From: Glomus cerebriforme
Taxonomy: Eukaryota > Glomeromycota > Glomeromycetes > Glomerales > Glomeraceae
Assembly (NCBI GenBank): GCA_003550305.1
Contig: QKYT01000142.1
Location: 154,539 to 177,999 of the forward strand
Length of the DNA stretch: 23,461 bases
Direction: 5' to 3'
The notes under the pieces are model-generated. The model did not search any database, was not told where the DNA came from, and saw nothing but the letters and a program-made list of their open reading frames with translations. Shown here in pieces: positions 1 through 13,979 of the stretch. The position numbers were made by a program, and so were the translations under genes. Positions within the stretch are counted from its first letter, which is position 1; the number at the start of each line of letters is the position of its first letter.

Positions 1-108
1 AAAAAAAATTCAAATAGCTTACAAAAAAAAATTCAAATAGCTTACAAAAAAAAAATCAAATAGCTTACAAAAAAAAAATCAAATAGCTTACAAAAAAAAT
101 ATTTAAGT
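1..108. repeat. A-rich 22-23 bp tandem repeat
   Basis: Four near-identical units of an A-run followed by TCAAATAGCTTAC, then a partial fifth unit that decays into AT-rich sequence. The units differ mainly in A-run length and one T/A change. The array begins at the window edge, so its true length is unknown. No coding potential. Confidence 0.9.
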
Positions 109-509
109 CTGAAATCATACAAAAAAAAAAATTTAAAATTAAAAATAAATAAAGATTTATAAAAAAAAACAAAGTCTGAACTCTGAAGTAATTACAAAAA
201 AAACTGAATAAAAAAATAATTTAGCTAACTAATTAAATAAGAAAAAAGTCTAACTAAATTTAAATTTATCAAAATAATAAAAATAGCCAATTGATATAAT
301 TGTTATTGATAATAAATAAATTAACTAATTTGTGAATTTTTGCCAAATTATATAACTGAATCAAATTAAATTTTGCCAAAAGGTCTTAAGATTAAAAGTT
401 TTGATTTTAATTAGTACATCTATCATAATGTATAAATAACTATAATTGATAATAAAAAGACCTCTATAATCAAATTCAGATCTATTTTAATCTGATTTGA
501 TTTGATTGC

Positions 510-569
510 ATTAAAAAAAATCTTTGATCTGATTTGTATCTAATCCAATCAGATCAGATTTTTTTTAAT
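510..569. repeat. A/T-rich foldback (inverted repeat)
   Basis: Left arm 510-534 and right arm 547-569 are reverse complements apart from a 2-nt insertion in the left arm, with a loop of about 12 nt. The core is GATCTGATT / AATCAGATC flanked by A and T runs. Variants of GATTTGATTTG and AATCCAATC recur at 440-620, so this may be the middle of a decayed palindromic element. Confidence 0.7.
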
Positions 570-888
570 TTAGATTAGATTACAAATCTATAAATATATA
601 ATTAAGTTGAATTGAATCAGATTGGATTTGTTTAAAATACTAGTAGTTAAAATAAACTTTTGTTAATTTGAATTATATGTAAAGTTTTAGTTTCTTACAT
701 TTGCTAAAATAACAATATATAACTTTAATTAAAATAATTAAATTTATCAATTGTTATTTACTTTACTGGTACTCAAAATATAGGTTTGCCAAAGACACAA
801 TCATTGATGTTAAATTTATTAAATTTATCCTGATTATATTAGTACAATATACAGTCAGTATTTGAATTAGGGGTAGGGTAAAGGAAGA

Positions 889-942
889 ATTAGGATTAGG
901 ATTAGGATTAGGATTAGGATTAGTATTAGGATTAGGATTGGG
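889..942. repeat. Telomere-like hexamer array (ATTAGG)n
   Basis: Nine consecutive hexamers: seven ATTAGG, one ATTAGT and one ATTGGG. The unit equals TTAGGA, one base from the TTAGGG telomere repeat of most fungi, and GGGTAGGG lies just upstream. AT-rich sequence follows on both sides and genes lie about 400 bp away, so this is interstitial and not a chromosome end. Confidence 0.85.
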
Positions 943-1321
943 TAACGATTTGTTTCTCACGTGTGACTGCAATGTGTTAGTTATTTATTAATCGCTCCGG
1001 ACTCAATAACGTCCTGAAAACGTTTCCTACCTAGTATTATTAATTTATTCTTAATATCCCGATCATTAACAAAATGTTGCAAATTACGATATTAACTCTG
1101 GTCCAGTTAACCAATCTGATAATTTTTAATAATATTTTGGAATTTCACGGAAAAATATCTGATTTGTCAATCTCAAAGTTTTTAGTGTGACTTCTATGAG
1201 GAATTAAATTTAGCAAACGGACATGAAAAATAGATACATAAAATAATAAATTCTGAAAAAGTTTATGATGTTTATGCGCAAACTATTTATTTACATGAAT
1301 TATTGCTATTTTTGTGATAAT

Positions 1322-2565
1322 TTAAATAGTTTTTGTTGGAAAATCGAGACGTCTGTGAATTCTGTTTAAAATATTCAGATAATCAGGTTCATTGTCCGGA
1401 TTAATAATTGAATGCCGAATCAGGAAATCAATTATAACTAATATTTAAGAATTTTCTTAATATATAAAATACATGAGAGTTAATTGAAACAAACAGAAAA
1501 CGAAAAGACAAAATACCTAACGCACAATTGGGTTTAAATTCATCAGTTTTAATATGTTTTATGAGCTAAAAATTATAATAAAATAATAAATATTTCAATA
1601 ATTTTTTTTTTTTAAAAAAAAAAAAATGCAAACCTCATCCATATCCCATAAATAAAAACATTCCACCTCACCATCGAATGGCTTTGGTTCCACATCAGGA
1701 GGCATTTCAAGATCATAAACATATCTATTTCAAATAAAAAAAAATGTATTATCGAAAAAGAAATTGCAATTATGCTTAGTTAATAACTCTTAAAAAACTT
1801 ACTGAATTTCAGGTTGTAATCCTTTTTGTGTTGTTATAAAATAAGAAATTGCACCCACAGGAACTGCTTTTTCTGCAATCTCTATGGATAGGCTCGCTTC
1901 TTCCATTGCTTCTTTAATAACAGACTCTGTTACACTTAGTGTGTATGGAATTCCACCTGCTACGATATTATCCAGCCATCCAGGCCAAGTGGGTTTTGTC
2001 TTTGCACGTTTTGCAATCCACATTTTTAATTGACCTCGTTCAGTTCTAATATATCCATTCAAATGAACTCCGAAAGTCAACACGCCAAATAATGGAGTCG
2101 CACAACGCTCCATGACAAATGCTACACCTGTTGGATTTTTCGAATCACCATATATAGGATATAACTCATCACGCCAGCCTAAATTAAATTATCAAATCAA
2201 TAAATAGTTTGAAATTTTTTATTTATACGTGAAATACCTGAAAGAGCTGGAAAGACCTTCTCTTCTCTCCATGTATCAAGTAGTTGCTTAACAATTTCTG
2301 TTCTTAATTCGAATGTATTTAAGTGCGATGCAAATTTGACAAATTTATCTTCAATAATGAAAGGATTTGGCTTTTTGAGACTATTATATTCTTTTAACGC
2401 ATTAATAATTGAAGGAAGAAGAAGGCCAACTTTGATATCATTATCTAGAAGAAATGGAATGTTGTCGTTCAGTTCAGAACTAGGATAATAAGTACTATCA
2501 GAATATGGATAATTATCACATTTCTCAACTATATCAAAAAAAGAATATGGCATTGGGTTTGACAT
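1322..2565 (-). CDS. Nudix hydrolase with DUF4743 N-terminal domain (oxidised thiamin diphosphate hydrolase type)
   Basis: Five exons on the minus strand: 2238-2565, 1803-2178, 1634-1724, 1517-1565 and 1322-1437; all junctions are GT..AG and frame is kept, giving 319 residues. The first ~130 residues match the helical DUF4743 region. The Nudix domain follows, with VAGG then a KEAMEEAS box (about 184-206) that keeps the metal-binding glutamates (about E199, E202, E203). The glutamate usual early in the box is Leu here, and REU is Lys-Glu. The third exon starts YVYDLEMP and the fourth holds FKPNCAL, both typical of this family. Characterised relatives (yeast YJR142W, plant NUDX20/24) hydrolyse oxo- and oxy-thiamin diphosphate to prevent metabolic damage; that role here is inference. 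The start is the only Met before the conserved region in exon 1. It is divergent from the deaminase at 2681. Confidence 0.9.
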
Positions 2566-2680
2566 TTTGGTCAGAATTTATGTACCATAAATTATATATA
2601 TATATATATATAAATTTGATGATTACATAATACAAATGCAATATTATAAAATCTTTACCGATTTTTTAATTTTGCAAAGG
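2566..2680. promoter_or_regulatory. Shared 115-bp divergent promoter with TA repeat
   Basis: This gap separates the start codons of the Nudix gene (-) and the deaminase gene (+), so both promoters must lie here or overlap the genes. It holds an uninterrupted TA dinucleotide run at about 2593-2612. No specific factor site is recognisable. Confidence 0.55.
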
Positions 2681-4274
2681 ATGGCAGAACCTACTCCGTT
2701 TATTTTGTCTCAGTATGGAAATCTTAAAAATTTGGAAAAATATTGTAGAGATATGCCAAAAATTGTAAATTATCAAAATATCATTTATCATTATGTACTT
2801 AAAACATTAAGTTAAATATCCATAAATTTTATAGGAATTACATGCACATATTAATGGTTCTATAAGTCCTGAAACACTTCAACAATTAGTAGAACGAAAG
2901 AAAAAATATAAACCTCATTTAGCACAATTTACAATACCAAAAAGAAAATTGGACGTAATTGATGAGTAAGAAACTTGCGGCGAAAATGTATTATTTAATT
3001 ATTTTTATAACTAAAAATTTTTTTTTTATTACGGTAGTTTTTTTTCTATATTCAAATTTGTGTATCAACTAACTGATGATGAAGAGTCAATAGGTTATAT
3101 TACCGAATCTGTAATTCTTGATTTTAAAAAAGATGGAGTTCAATATTTAGAATTAAGGACAACGCCACGAAGTGACAAAGATGGTACATTATATACTATT
3201 TCCACTCACATGATGCACATATTCTAATGAAGTTTCCCAAAAAAAGGGATGACGAAAGAATCCTATGTGGGTATCGTTACGTCAGTCATCCAAAAATTTT
3301 CATATCCAGAACACGGAATTATTGTTAAATTGATACTAAGTATAGATCGTCGAAATACTTTGGAAGAAGCTATGGAAACTGTGAACTTGGCTATTAAATA
3401 TAAAAATAAGGGTGTTGTGGGTGTTGATCTTTGTGGTGATCCTAAGGTGAGTTATTAAAAATAAAGACCATATTCAATTCTTAATTATGAATTAAAAATT
3501 TTTTATCATTGATAATAGGAAGGGCATATAGATAATGTTAAACCTGCTTTTATAGAAGCAAAAAAACACGGATTGAAAATTACATTACACTTTGGCGAAG
3601 TGAGTAATATTCAATATCGTGTGTCTTTTAATATCTTTAACCGGTGATTAATGTTAAATTTAATGATTTCACGTAATAAACGCGAAAAGATCAAAGCAAA
3701 CATACCAGAACATGCATCAATGCTTGCAATTTCTCCTGATCGTCTTGGTCACGCTACACATCTTGATTCGGAATCAAAGGATTTTATTTCTTTAAAGAAT
3801 ATTCCAATAGAAATATGTATGACTTCTAATGTTCTATGTAATACAGTGAAGAATTATTATGAGCATCATATTCGAGATTTTTTATTAACGGGCCATTTAT
3901 GTTGTATTTGTGTAAGTGATATATAACTATATTTCTTAATTTGCTACTTTAATCTTTAATCTAATTTTTATTCATTTATATTTGAATATCAGACGGATGA
4001 TAAAGGTAACGTTATTTTTTATAAAAAATTAAATTGCAAGAATTTTCTTATTGATATTTATGATTCACCACTTACAGGTGTTTTCTTTTCGGATCTTTCC
4101 GCTGAATATGCAATTGCTGCTTCAACCTTTACTCTCGATCCAAAAAAATTATTTGAACTTTCATTTCAAAGTATTGATTGTATATTTGATAGCGATGAGA
4201 TAAAGTTAAAATTACGTAAAATATGGAATGACTGGTATGAATCATATAACTCAAGTAATAATTCTCTTTGTTAA
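2681..4274 (+). CDS. Adenosine deaminase-like protein (ADAL/MAPDA, N6-methyl-AMP deaminase type)
   Basis: Eight exons: 2681-2764, 2835-2965, 3038-3183, 3247-3446, 3519-3599, 3690-3911, 3993-4005 and 4078-4274, giving 357 residues, close to animal ADAL (about 355). Zinc and catalytic motifs of the amidohydrolase fold are in order: ELHAHINGS (H31, H33), HFGE (H211, E214), PDRLGH (H235), MTSN and CTDDKG (D290, D291). LELRTTPR and the overall spacing match ADAL better than classical ADA or AMP deaminase. ADAL enzymes deaminate N6-methyl-AMP to IMP in the cytosol and so clear modified nucleotides from RNA breakdown; the substrate is inferred from family. Exon 7 is only 13 nt. The following intron is 72 nt and free of in-frame stops, so retaining it adds 24 residues without a frameshift. 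It ends 125 bp from the convergent glycerol kinase gene. Confidence 0.92.
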
Positions 4275-4399
4275 CAAATATCCATGTTTTGAAAATAAAT
4301 ATAAAAATAATTTATTTGAAATAATTAAAAATTTATTACTGTACAGTGACGATTAGTGTTAATAGAAAATATATTATATTAAGCTGAAATATTAAATTT
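4275..4399. other. Convergent intergenic spacer
   Basis: 125 bp between the stop codons of the deaminase (+) and glycerol kinase (-) genes. It is AT-rich with AATAAA-like runs on both strands and presumably contains both 3' ends. The two transcripts may overlap. Confidence 0.5.
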
Positions 4400-6113
4400 T
4401 TAAGCCCAATCTAAACTTCTTTCAACAGCTTTTTGCCATTCTTTATATTTTTGTTCACTTTCCTCTTTAGACATTTGAGGAGAAAATGTTGTTCGATCCT
4501 TGTTGTTAACTTCATCTAAATCGCTCAAAGATTTCCATATACCAACAGCAAAACCAGCAGCAATAGCTGCACCTAAAGCGGTTGTTTCTCTCATTGCTGG
4601 ACGATCAACATCAATCCCAAGAATATCAGCTTGAATTTGCATACAAATATCTGAATTTGTCATACCTCCATCTACTTTAAGAGAAGTTAAGGGATGACCT
4701 GAATCATTATTCATAGCATCCAAAATTGCACGTGTTTGAAAACAGGCTGCTTCTAAAGTAGCACGAGCAATATGAGATTTGTTTGTATATTGAGTAATTC
4801 CAATAATACAACCACGAGCATCATCACGCCAATAAGGAGCAAACAAGCCAGAAAAAGCTGTTACAAAGTAGACACCACCAGTGTCTTCGACGGAAGCAGC
4901 AAGATCATTAATTTCATAAGTTTCATTTATAATACCCAGGTTATCACGAACCCATTTAATTGCTGATCCGGCAACAGCAATTGATCCTTCTAGAGCATAT
5001 ACAGTATCCTCTTTACCAAATTTATAGCCTACAGTTGTAAGTAGACCAGATTTGGATATCACAGGTTCCGTACCAGTATTAAATAACATAAAACACCCTG
5101 TTCCGTAAGTGTTTTTTGCTTCACCTCGTCGGAAGCATTTTTGTCCCACCAAGGCAGAATGTTGATCACCTAAATCACCAGCAATTGGAATTCCTGCTAA
5201 ACTGGTTATTTTGATATCACCATATATTTCTGAAGAAGAACATATTTTTGGAAGAGCACATTTCTTAATTTCGAAAAATTTAAGTAATTCTTCACTCCAT
5301 TCTAATTTCCTGATATCCATTAACATTGTTCTAGAAGCATTGGTTACATCAGTGATATGCAAGCCACCATTAAGTCCACCCGTTAAATTCTATATAATTA
5401 GAACAAAAGGAGATTTAAAATTAATTAAAAGATTCATAAATTTGATCAAAATTAAGTGATAACTCACATATATAAGCCAACTATCAACATTTCCGAATAA
5501 TAAGGTCTCTTTCTCATGAGCTTCTTTAACTGCAGGTACATTTTCAAGAAGCCACTTGAATTTTACTGCAGAAAAATAAGTGGAGATAGGAAGTCCACAA
5601 ATTTCCTTTAATGCATTTGCTCCAAATTTATTGTTTAATTCATGTACTAAATAATGAGTACGAGCATCGCACCAAACAATGGCATTATAAAGGTGTTTTC
5701 CAGTAAATTTATCCCAAACGATGATAGTCTCTCTCTGATTGGTAATGCCAATAGCTTTAATGTCAGTAACGGAATAACCTTTTTCTGCAAATTTTTTTAG
5801 GCCTTCTTCAATACATTTATAAACTGATTCAAGAATATCATTAGGATCATGTTCAATCCAACTTATAAATAAATATAAAAACAGATATTTTATGACACAT
5901 TAATACTTTTTTGTTAGGAAATTAGAGGATAATAATCAAATCGTCCTTTATAATATTTTTTCGAAAAGAATTGAATGACTTGACTTACCCAGGATTAGGA
6001 TAATATTGAGCAAACTCTACTTGATGATAAGATACCAAAGCACCTTTTGAATCGAATATCAAAAAACGAGAAGAAGTTGTTCCTTGATCTATTGAACCGA
6101 TAAATGAAGGCAT
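4400..6113 (-). CDS. GUT1: Glycerol kinase (FGGY family)
   Basis: Three exons: 5989-6113, 5468-5861 and 4400-5389, with 127- and 78-nt GT..AG introns, give 502 residues, the usual glycerol kinase length. It phosphorylates glycerol to sn-glycerol 3-phosphate with ATP. Visible signatures in order: IDQGTTSSR at the N terminus (phosphate-binding loop, about 8-16), GWIEHDP across the first junction, TNQRET, WCDART, the FGGY motif around [29 protein letters not shown] (catalytic Asp about 248), YGTGCF, the second FGGY signature beginning GCIIGIT (about 366), and KVDGGM. No signal peptide or membrane-anchoring tail is visible, so a cytosolic enzyme is expected. The symbol follows the yeast orthologue. 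The start is the first Met and gives the canonical N terminus. Divergent from the Aurora kinase gene. Confidence 0.95.
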
Positions 6114-6609
6114 TTTTTTGTTTATGAAAATCTAATAAAAGTATATTTTGTTTTTATATAAAAACTTAATTTTACATCTATATCTAGATAATCACTCATA
6201 TTGTCAATCAAAAAAAAAAATTTTCAGGCCATAATCACAAGTAATCAGAGTATTTACTGTAACCCCTCTTACATAAAATTGAAATGATCGACGGGTACAT
6301 AATCCAATCCATCATGTGTTTGTAGCTCTATATCACGTACTCCGAGGAATATGTGGTATCATATCGTGTAAAATACCAATTATTTCTTTCTGATTTAAAA
6401 ATTAAAATCAATTTCATATCAAACCCAGGATTAGGGCATTTGTGGCAATCTAGAATTAATGATATTGGCTAATACCTGACTGGATTTTAAAATAAAATAA
6501 TCACGTGATCAGATTTATAGGTGACGTCACGCGACTTTTTAATAAACTAATTCATAATAATTAGAAATAATTAGAATTATCATTTTTGTTTTTTTTACGA
6601 TTTTAAAGA
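6114..6609. promoter_or_regulatory. 496-bp divergent promoter with E-box and CRE palindromes
   Basis: This region lies between the starts of glycerol kinase (-) and the Aurora kinase (+). It contains the perfect palindrome TCACGTGA at 6501-6508 (bHLH E-box type) and TGACGTCA at 6522-6529 (a perfect CRE, recognised by bZIP/CREB-ATF factors), 13 bp apart. Both lie about 80-110 bp from the kinase start. The sites are seen directly; their use is inference. Confidence 0.6.
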
Positions 6610-7989
<1,380 letters not shown>

Positions 7990-8118
7990 GTCTTTTTGAA
8001 AAAAATACTTTGTCTCATAATAAAATTATTATCTTACTAAATTCTATATGAAAGTAACTTATATAATCATATTGTACGATTTAAAATTAAAATAATCATA
8101 ATTAAATTAACTAATTAA
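7990..8118. other. Convergent intergenic spacer
   Basis: AT-rich 129 bp between the Aurora (+) stop codon and the predicted terminal exon of DPM1 (-). Several AATAAA-like runs are present on both strands, so it presumably holds both 3' ends. Confidence 0.5.
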
Positions 8119-9992
<1,874 letters not shown>

Positions 9993-10234
9993 TAAGGTTG
10001 CTTACCAAAACCTAGGGGTTTAGGCAAGATGGTATTTTGCCAAAAAGTGAAATTCTGCCAAAACTATATTAAAGTTATATTAAAAAACTGGTGAAACTCT
10101 GGAGAAAAGCGAAACTGCCAAAACCTATTATAATTGCCGAAACTGCTGAAACTCTGCCGAAACTATAATAAATCTATAGTAAATTTTGATGAAACTAATC
10201 ATAGGTTTTGAAGAGGTTTAGGCAGGCAATCTTA
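9993..10234 (+). mobile_element. 242-bp MITE (hAT-like by 8-bp TSD), copy A
   Basis: Flanked by a perfect 8-bp duplication, GTATAATT at 9985-9992 and 10235-10242. Imperfect terminal inverted repeats of about 20 bp start TAAGGTTGC on the left and TAAGATTGC on the reverse right end; nearly all mismatches are transitions. The interior is a series of GCCAAAACT / GCCGAAACT words. There is no open frame, so it is non-autonomous. An inverted, roughly 90% identical copy lies at 15,879-16,122. An 8-bp duplication is typical of hAT transposons; the superfamily is inference. Confidence 0.9.
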
Positions 10235-10242
10235 GTATAATT

Positions 10243-10800
10243 TCATATTAACTATTATTATATTGCTAAAGATTTTGCTTAGTTAGTTAAAATTAATATA
10301 TTTTAACTAAAGTATTTAAATTTACATTATAAAATCTTTGTATAAAAAAAATTTGATGAACATTATTAAATAAATAAAATTAATATTATATAACTTTTGT
10401 TTTTTAAAAAGAAAATAACTACATTTAACTGGGGTAAAATTCCTCCTTCAAATCCCACGTGATTTATATATAATTTATTATGATAAATTAAACTTTTATA
10501 TACTTTTTATTCGCGTTCTTTTTGATTATTATAAAACTTGCTATTGTATTACATGACAATCTTTTTTTTTATACATTTTTTTCTCATCGTACAAACATCC
10601 TTTCTGGAGCTAACTTAATCCTTCTTTTGTCAAATTCAACAAGAATTAGAATTTTGCAGTGTTTACTCATTAGTGTTTATTAATTTTATAGGATTCTTTG
10701 CATTGAATAGATTGTTTATTGTAATATTGTATTGTTAATATAAATTACATTCAATAAAAAGTTTGAACATTTAAATCACTAAATTGTTTTATTTTTGCAT
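10243..10800. other. AT-rich non-coding stretch
   Basis: No gene supported. One CACGTG is at 10,456-10,461. Around 10,545-10,790 the sequence is somewhat more mixed and ends in ATTCAATAAAAAG, which resembles a polyadenylation context, so it may belong to the same transposon remnant as the hairpin-rich island that follows. Confidence 0.4.
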
Positions 10801-10809
10801 TTGAAATAT

Positions 10810-11062
10810 CTTAAGCCGCGCTAACGGCAGCCCAGATGAGTCTAAGTAATGTACTTAGGATTTGTGAAGCAAATCCTAGGGAGAAGACAAGGATCGGTGC
10901 GTGAATACATTCTCTCTTTTAGTAGTGTAATCAGCACAGTATTGTTTAGGTAACAGCCGCTGGCAAGGCTCAGATCGGTGGAGCTGAAGGCAGAGCTGAT
11001 ATTAGAATCACATGATATAATCATATGACTAGAGGGAGGAATTTCCTCCCGGGTTAAGATTA
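10810..11062. mobile_element. Hairpin-rich, GC-richer island, probable transposon remnant
   Basis: Base composition rises sharply against the flanking AT-rich DNA. Visible inverted repeats: TAGGATTTG (10,856-10,864) with CAAATCCTA (10,870-10,878), and GGGAGGAA with TTCCTCCC near 11,034-11,050. Between them is TCACATGATATAATCATATGA, consistent with two former TCACGTGA boxes that lost CpGs. No tRNA A/B boxes, no rRNA match and no credible frame. An LTR or SINE fragment is my best guess, but I cannot name a family. Confidence 0.4.
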
Positions 11063-13200
11063 GAAATTTTCTTTTAAAAAAATTATAAATAAATATTGTA
11101 AAATATTATACCTTATATTAAAATATTAAAAAAAAAAATTTTGGCAAATATATCTTAATCCTAATATATTTTCTTTTTCAAAATTTAGAATCATTAAAGC
11201 TGCATATCTAAAATAATCATAAAAATATATAAATTATACAAACACTATTTTTAACTAAAAAGATATATTTAAATTTGACTAGAAAAATGAAAAAAAAATT
11301 TATGAACTAATATAATAAGTAAACAAACTCAATATCTAGTTAAAATAAATAAACCTTAATTTTAAACTATTTTTAATAAATTAGATTTAAAATTATATTT
11401 CAACATATTATCATCAGTAAAGCAATTTAAATTTTATTTATTTTCTAGAAAAATTAATAAAGAAATTTATTATAAAAATTAAAAGAAATAAAAACAAATC
11501 AGAAAAAAACTTTACTTTCAAAATACATTTATCACAATTTAGATAATAAATCTTTTTAATAATTTACTAATTATTATTTATTGTTTTGCAAATGAATTTT
11601 AGTTTAATTCTGACCAGAATTATATATATATATATATATATCAATTTCCTTTTTTGAAAATTTGTGTAATCTTATATTACTGTTTGATTCAATTTTTGTA
11701 GGAAATAAAATTTTCTTTTTTTAGAATTTGTGTAATACTACATGATAAAGTTATACAATTATAAAGCATTTATTTATACTGTTAATCTAAAATAATAGTT
11801 ACATAACAAATATTTTTAATTATATAAATTATACAGTCATTACTCTATATAATTATACTTTATGATTATAAAAAACCTATATGATGTAACTATAAAGAAA
11901 ATTTTTTTAATAATATTATTAGTAACTTAGACCAAGGATTCTTCTCAAACAAATCATAAAAATTTTATCCATTCTGAGTATTTTATTCCAAACTGTCTTT
12001 CAATCTAAATGCCACCTGATCTTAAAAAGTTTAAATGATATTAATACATATATATTAGTAAATTAATCTAAAATACTTATCAAATATTCTCAGAGTAGGT
12101 TTTTTATTTTTGTTTTGTCTGTAATACCGTAAAACTAGTTCTGAAATAATCATTAATTTTATTTGTGATACTTTTTCAGTACTTCATTTTATTTCTATAA
12201 TTTAATTTCTAATATTCAATCAAAATAAACAATAGAAAGTTATTGTTAATTGTTTAATTTATTAAATAAATTTATTAAAAAAATAAAAATATCTACCCAA
12301 TATTCATCATTTCTAGCCATTCTTTAATTTAATAAATATAAACATTCCTCATCTGTCTAAATAATTCAAATTTGATTATAGTTAACAGTGCATGGTTAAG
12401 GGATATTATTAATGGCCATTTTTTTTGTTGTAAAAATAAATTTAAAAATAAATTAATAATTAAAGAGAATTTGAATACTTACTTTCTTTATAACTTAAAA
12501 TTTTTTTTGCTAAATTGCATTACTTTTTGCGATCTGTGATTCTGCATTCAAATTTGTTAAAATTTGGATGAATAATATTCGAACTAATAAAATTTGTAAT
12601 GAATAATATGAACTGAACAGTACGTTCTATTATGTGTTTAAAACATTGGTACCACTCAGGTTTTTTAGATAATCATTTTTTATTATTAATATACAAGTTA
12701 AAAAAAAAATTTAAATTCTTACATGTAATTTTTTTTAACACAAGCTTTTTTTTTGAAATAATAAATATTTGATATTGCATTATAAAAAGTTTTTAATTTG
12801 AATAAAGAAGAATTAAAATTAGAAAAAGAAGCTATTTATTTTCTGTATGACAAATTACTCATTAATAATTATATAATATAATTTAATATAATACATTGAC
12901 TAAATAACACCCTCTGTGTTCCTGTGTTCATGTATTAAAATAGTGTTGAAATAATGTTGACAATTCATATTATTATTTATAATTTGTAACGAATTTATGT
13001 TGAATTTGTGTTAAATTTGTATTGAAATTACTTATTCATTTTTGTCAAATATTTTTAAAATAATTTATATTTATCACCAAGGTGATGTTTTGTTATTATG
13101 ACCATAATTGTCTGATCTACTATAATTATTAAATTTTGCAAATAATACAATGCCTAATTTGTATAATTACTTGACTTTATATTTTTAAGGAATACAAAAA
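11063..13200. other. AT-rich gene-free stretch
   Basis: About 2.1 kb of very AT-rich sequence with stops in all frames. The only clear structure is a TA dinucleotide run at 11,621-11,641. I see no gene, RNA or recognisable element. Confidence 0.6.
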
Positions 13201-13204
13201 TAAC

Positions 13205-13395
13205 ATAACATCAGGAAGTTTTGAAGGTGTTGATATACACCAAAAAATGCGTTGATTAATACTACCAGTTGTTCAACACGTTATAAAACACCTGTATACT
13301 GAAATTTATCAACACATGCAGTTAATATACGTGTTTTTCTATACCAACAGTTGTTAAACACATTATACACTGTTGCGCAATACCCATATATCAAC
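13205..13395. repeat. Left flanking repeat with GTTGCGCAATAC
   Basis: Rich in short words such as GTTGATATAC, ACACGTT, CCAGTTGTT and ATACGTGTTTTTC, ending in CTGTTGCGCAATAC. Similar words end in GTGTTGCGCAATAC near 17,051-17,066, in the same orientation. The pair brackets the intron-like array and could be the ends of one larger element or two copies of a dispersed repeat. Confidence 0.45.
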
Positions 13396-13979
13396 ATCAT
13401 TTAATATTTTTTTAATATAATATAAATAGTTATTATATAATTAAAATTTTATTTATTTTAAATTTACTTATCTCATAAATATATTAAAAAATATTTTTTT
13501 TTATAAATTATAATTAAAATTTATTAAATCTATTAAAAATCTTTAAAATCNGAGTCTGGATTATTATATTGGCTAACATTAAACATAATTCTGGCCAAAT
13601 TTGAAAATAATTCAGACTAAAACTGTCTGATTAGTTTCAGAAAATTTTTTCTTTTAAAATATCTTACTACTAATACGTCCTCTTTTTATCACTATAAATG
13701 GATAGAGGAAGCAGCAATGGCTCTTCCCCTGTAGGTACTAATGACCTCTACCCATCCATAAAGGAGGGGCTTTTTGCAAGATTAATTAAAAAAAAAATTA
13801 AAATTAAAAAAAAAAAAAAAAATGAAAAAAACTCATTATATACTTTTTTGTATCACGAATATCACATGATATGAGCCGCAGTTTATTTTAAAAAAAAATA
13901 ACTGCGTGCCGCATTTATCAATTAAGCCGCAGCCACAGTTTATTAATTTAAATAAAAATTTTGAACTTGGTTCTGAAAA
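13396..13979. other. AT-rich spacer with a small hairpin
   Basis: No gene. It contains one ambiguous base at 13,551 and an inverted repeat, ATGGATAGAGG near 13,698-13,708 with CCTCTACCCATCCAT near 13,745-13,759 (the right arm has four extra bases). The loop, GCAGCAATGGCTCTTCCCC, is relatively GC-rich. A near-homopolymer A region follows at 13,786-13,830. Confidence 0.5.

Larger units (their letters stand above)
109..1321. other. AT-rich non-coding stretch
   Basis: No supported gene. It is very AT-rich, with a foldback (510-569), a hexamer array (889-942) and one CACGTG motif at 958-963. The part nearest 1321 probably carries the 3' untranslated region of the minus-strand Nudix gene. An open frame read backwards over 763-972 is only the hexamer array translated as an Asn-Pro repeat. 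Confidence 0.7.

Noticed and set aside
889..942. A true telomere or chromosome end
   Set aside because: Only 54 bp, a variant unit, and unique sequence continues on both sides.
763..972. Minus-strand open frame encoding an Asn-Pro repeat protein
   Set aside because: It is the ATTAGG hexamer array read backwards, with no conserved sequence outside the repeat.
4772..5459. Plus-strand open frames inside the glycerol kinase gene
   Set aside because: They are antisense shadows of a strongly conserved coding exon.
10842..11024. Minus-strand 60-residue frame in the hairpin-rich island
   Set aside because: Short, Ser/Leu-rich, not similar to anything I know, and crossing inverted repeats.
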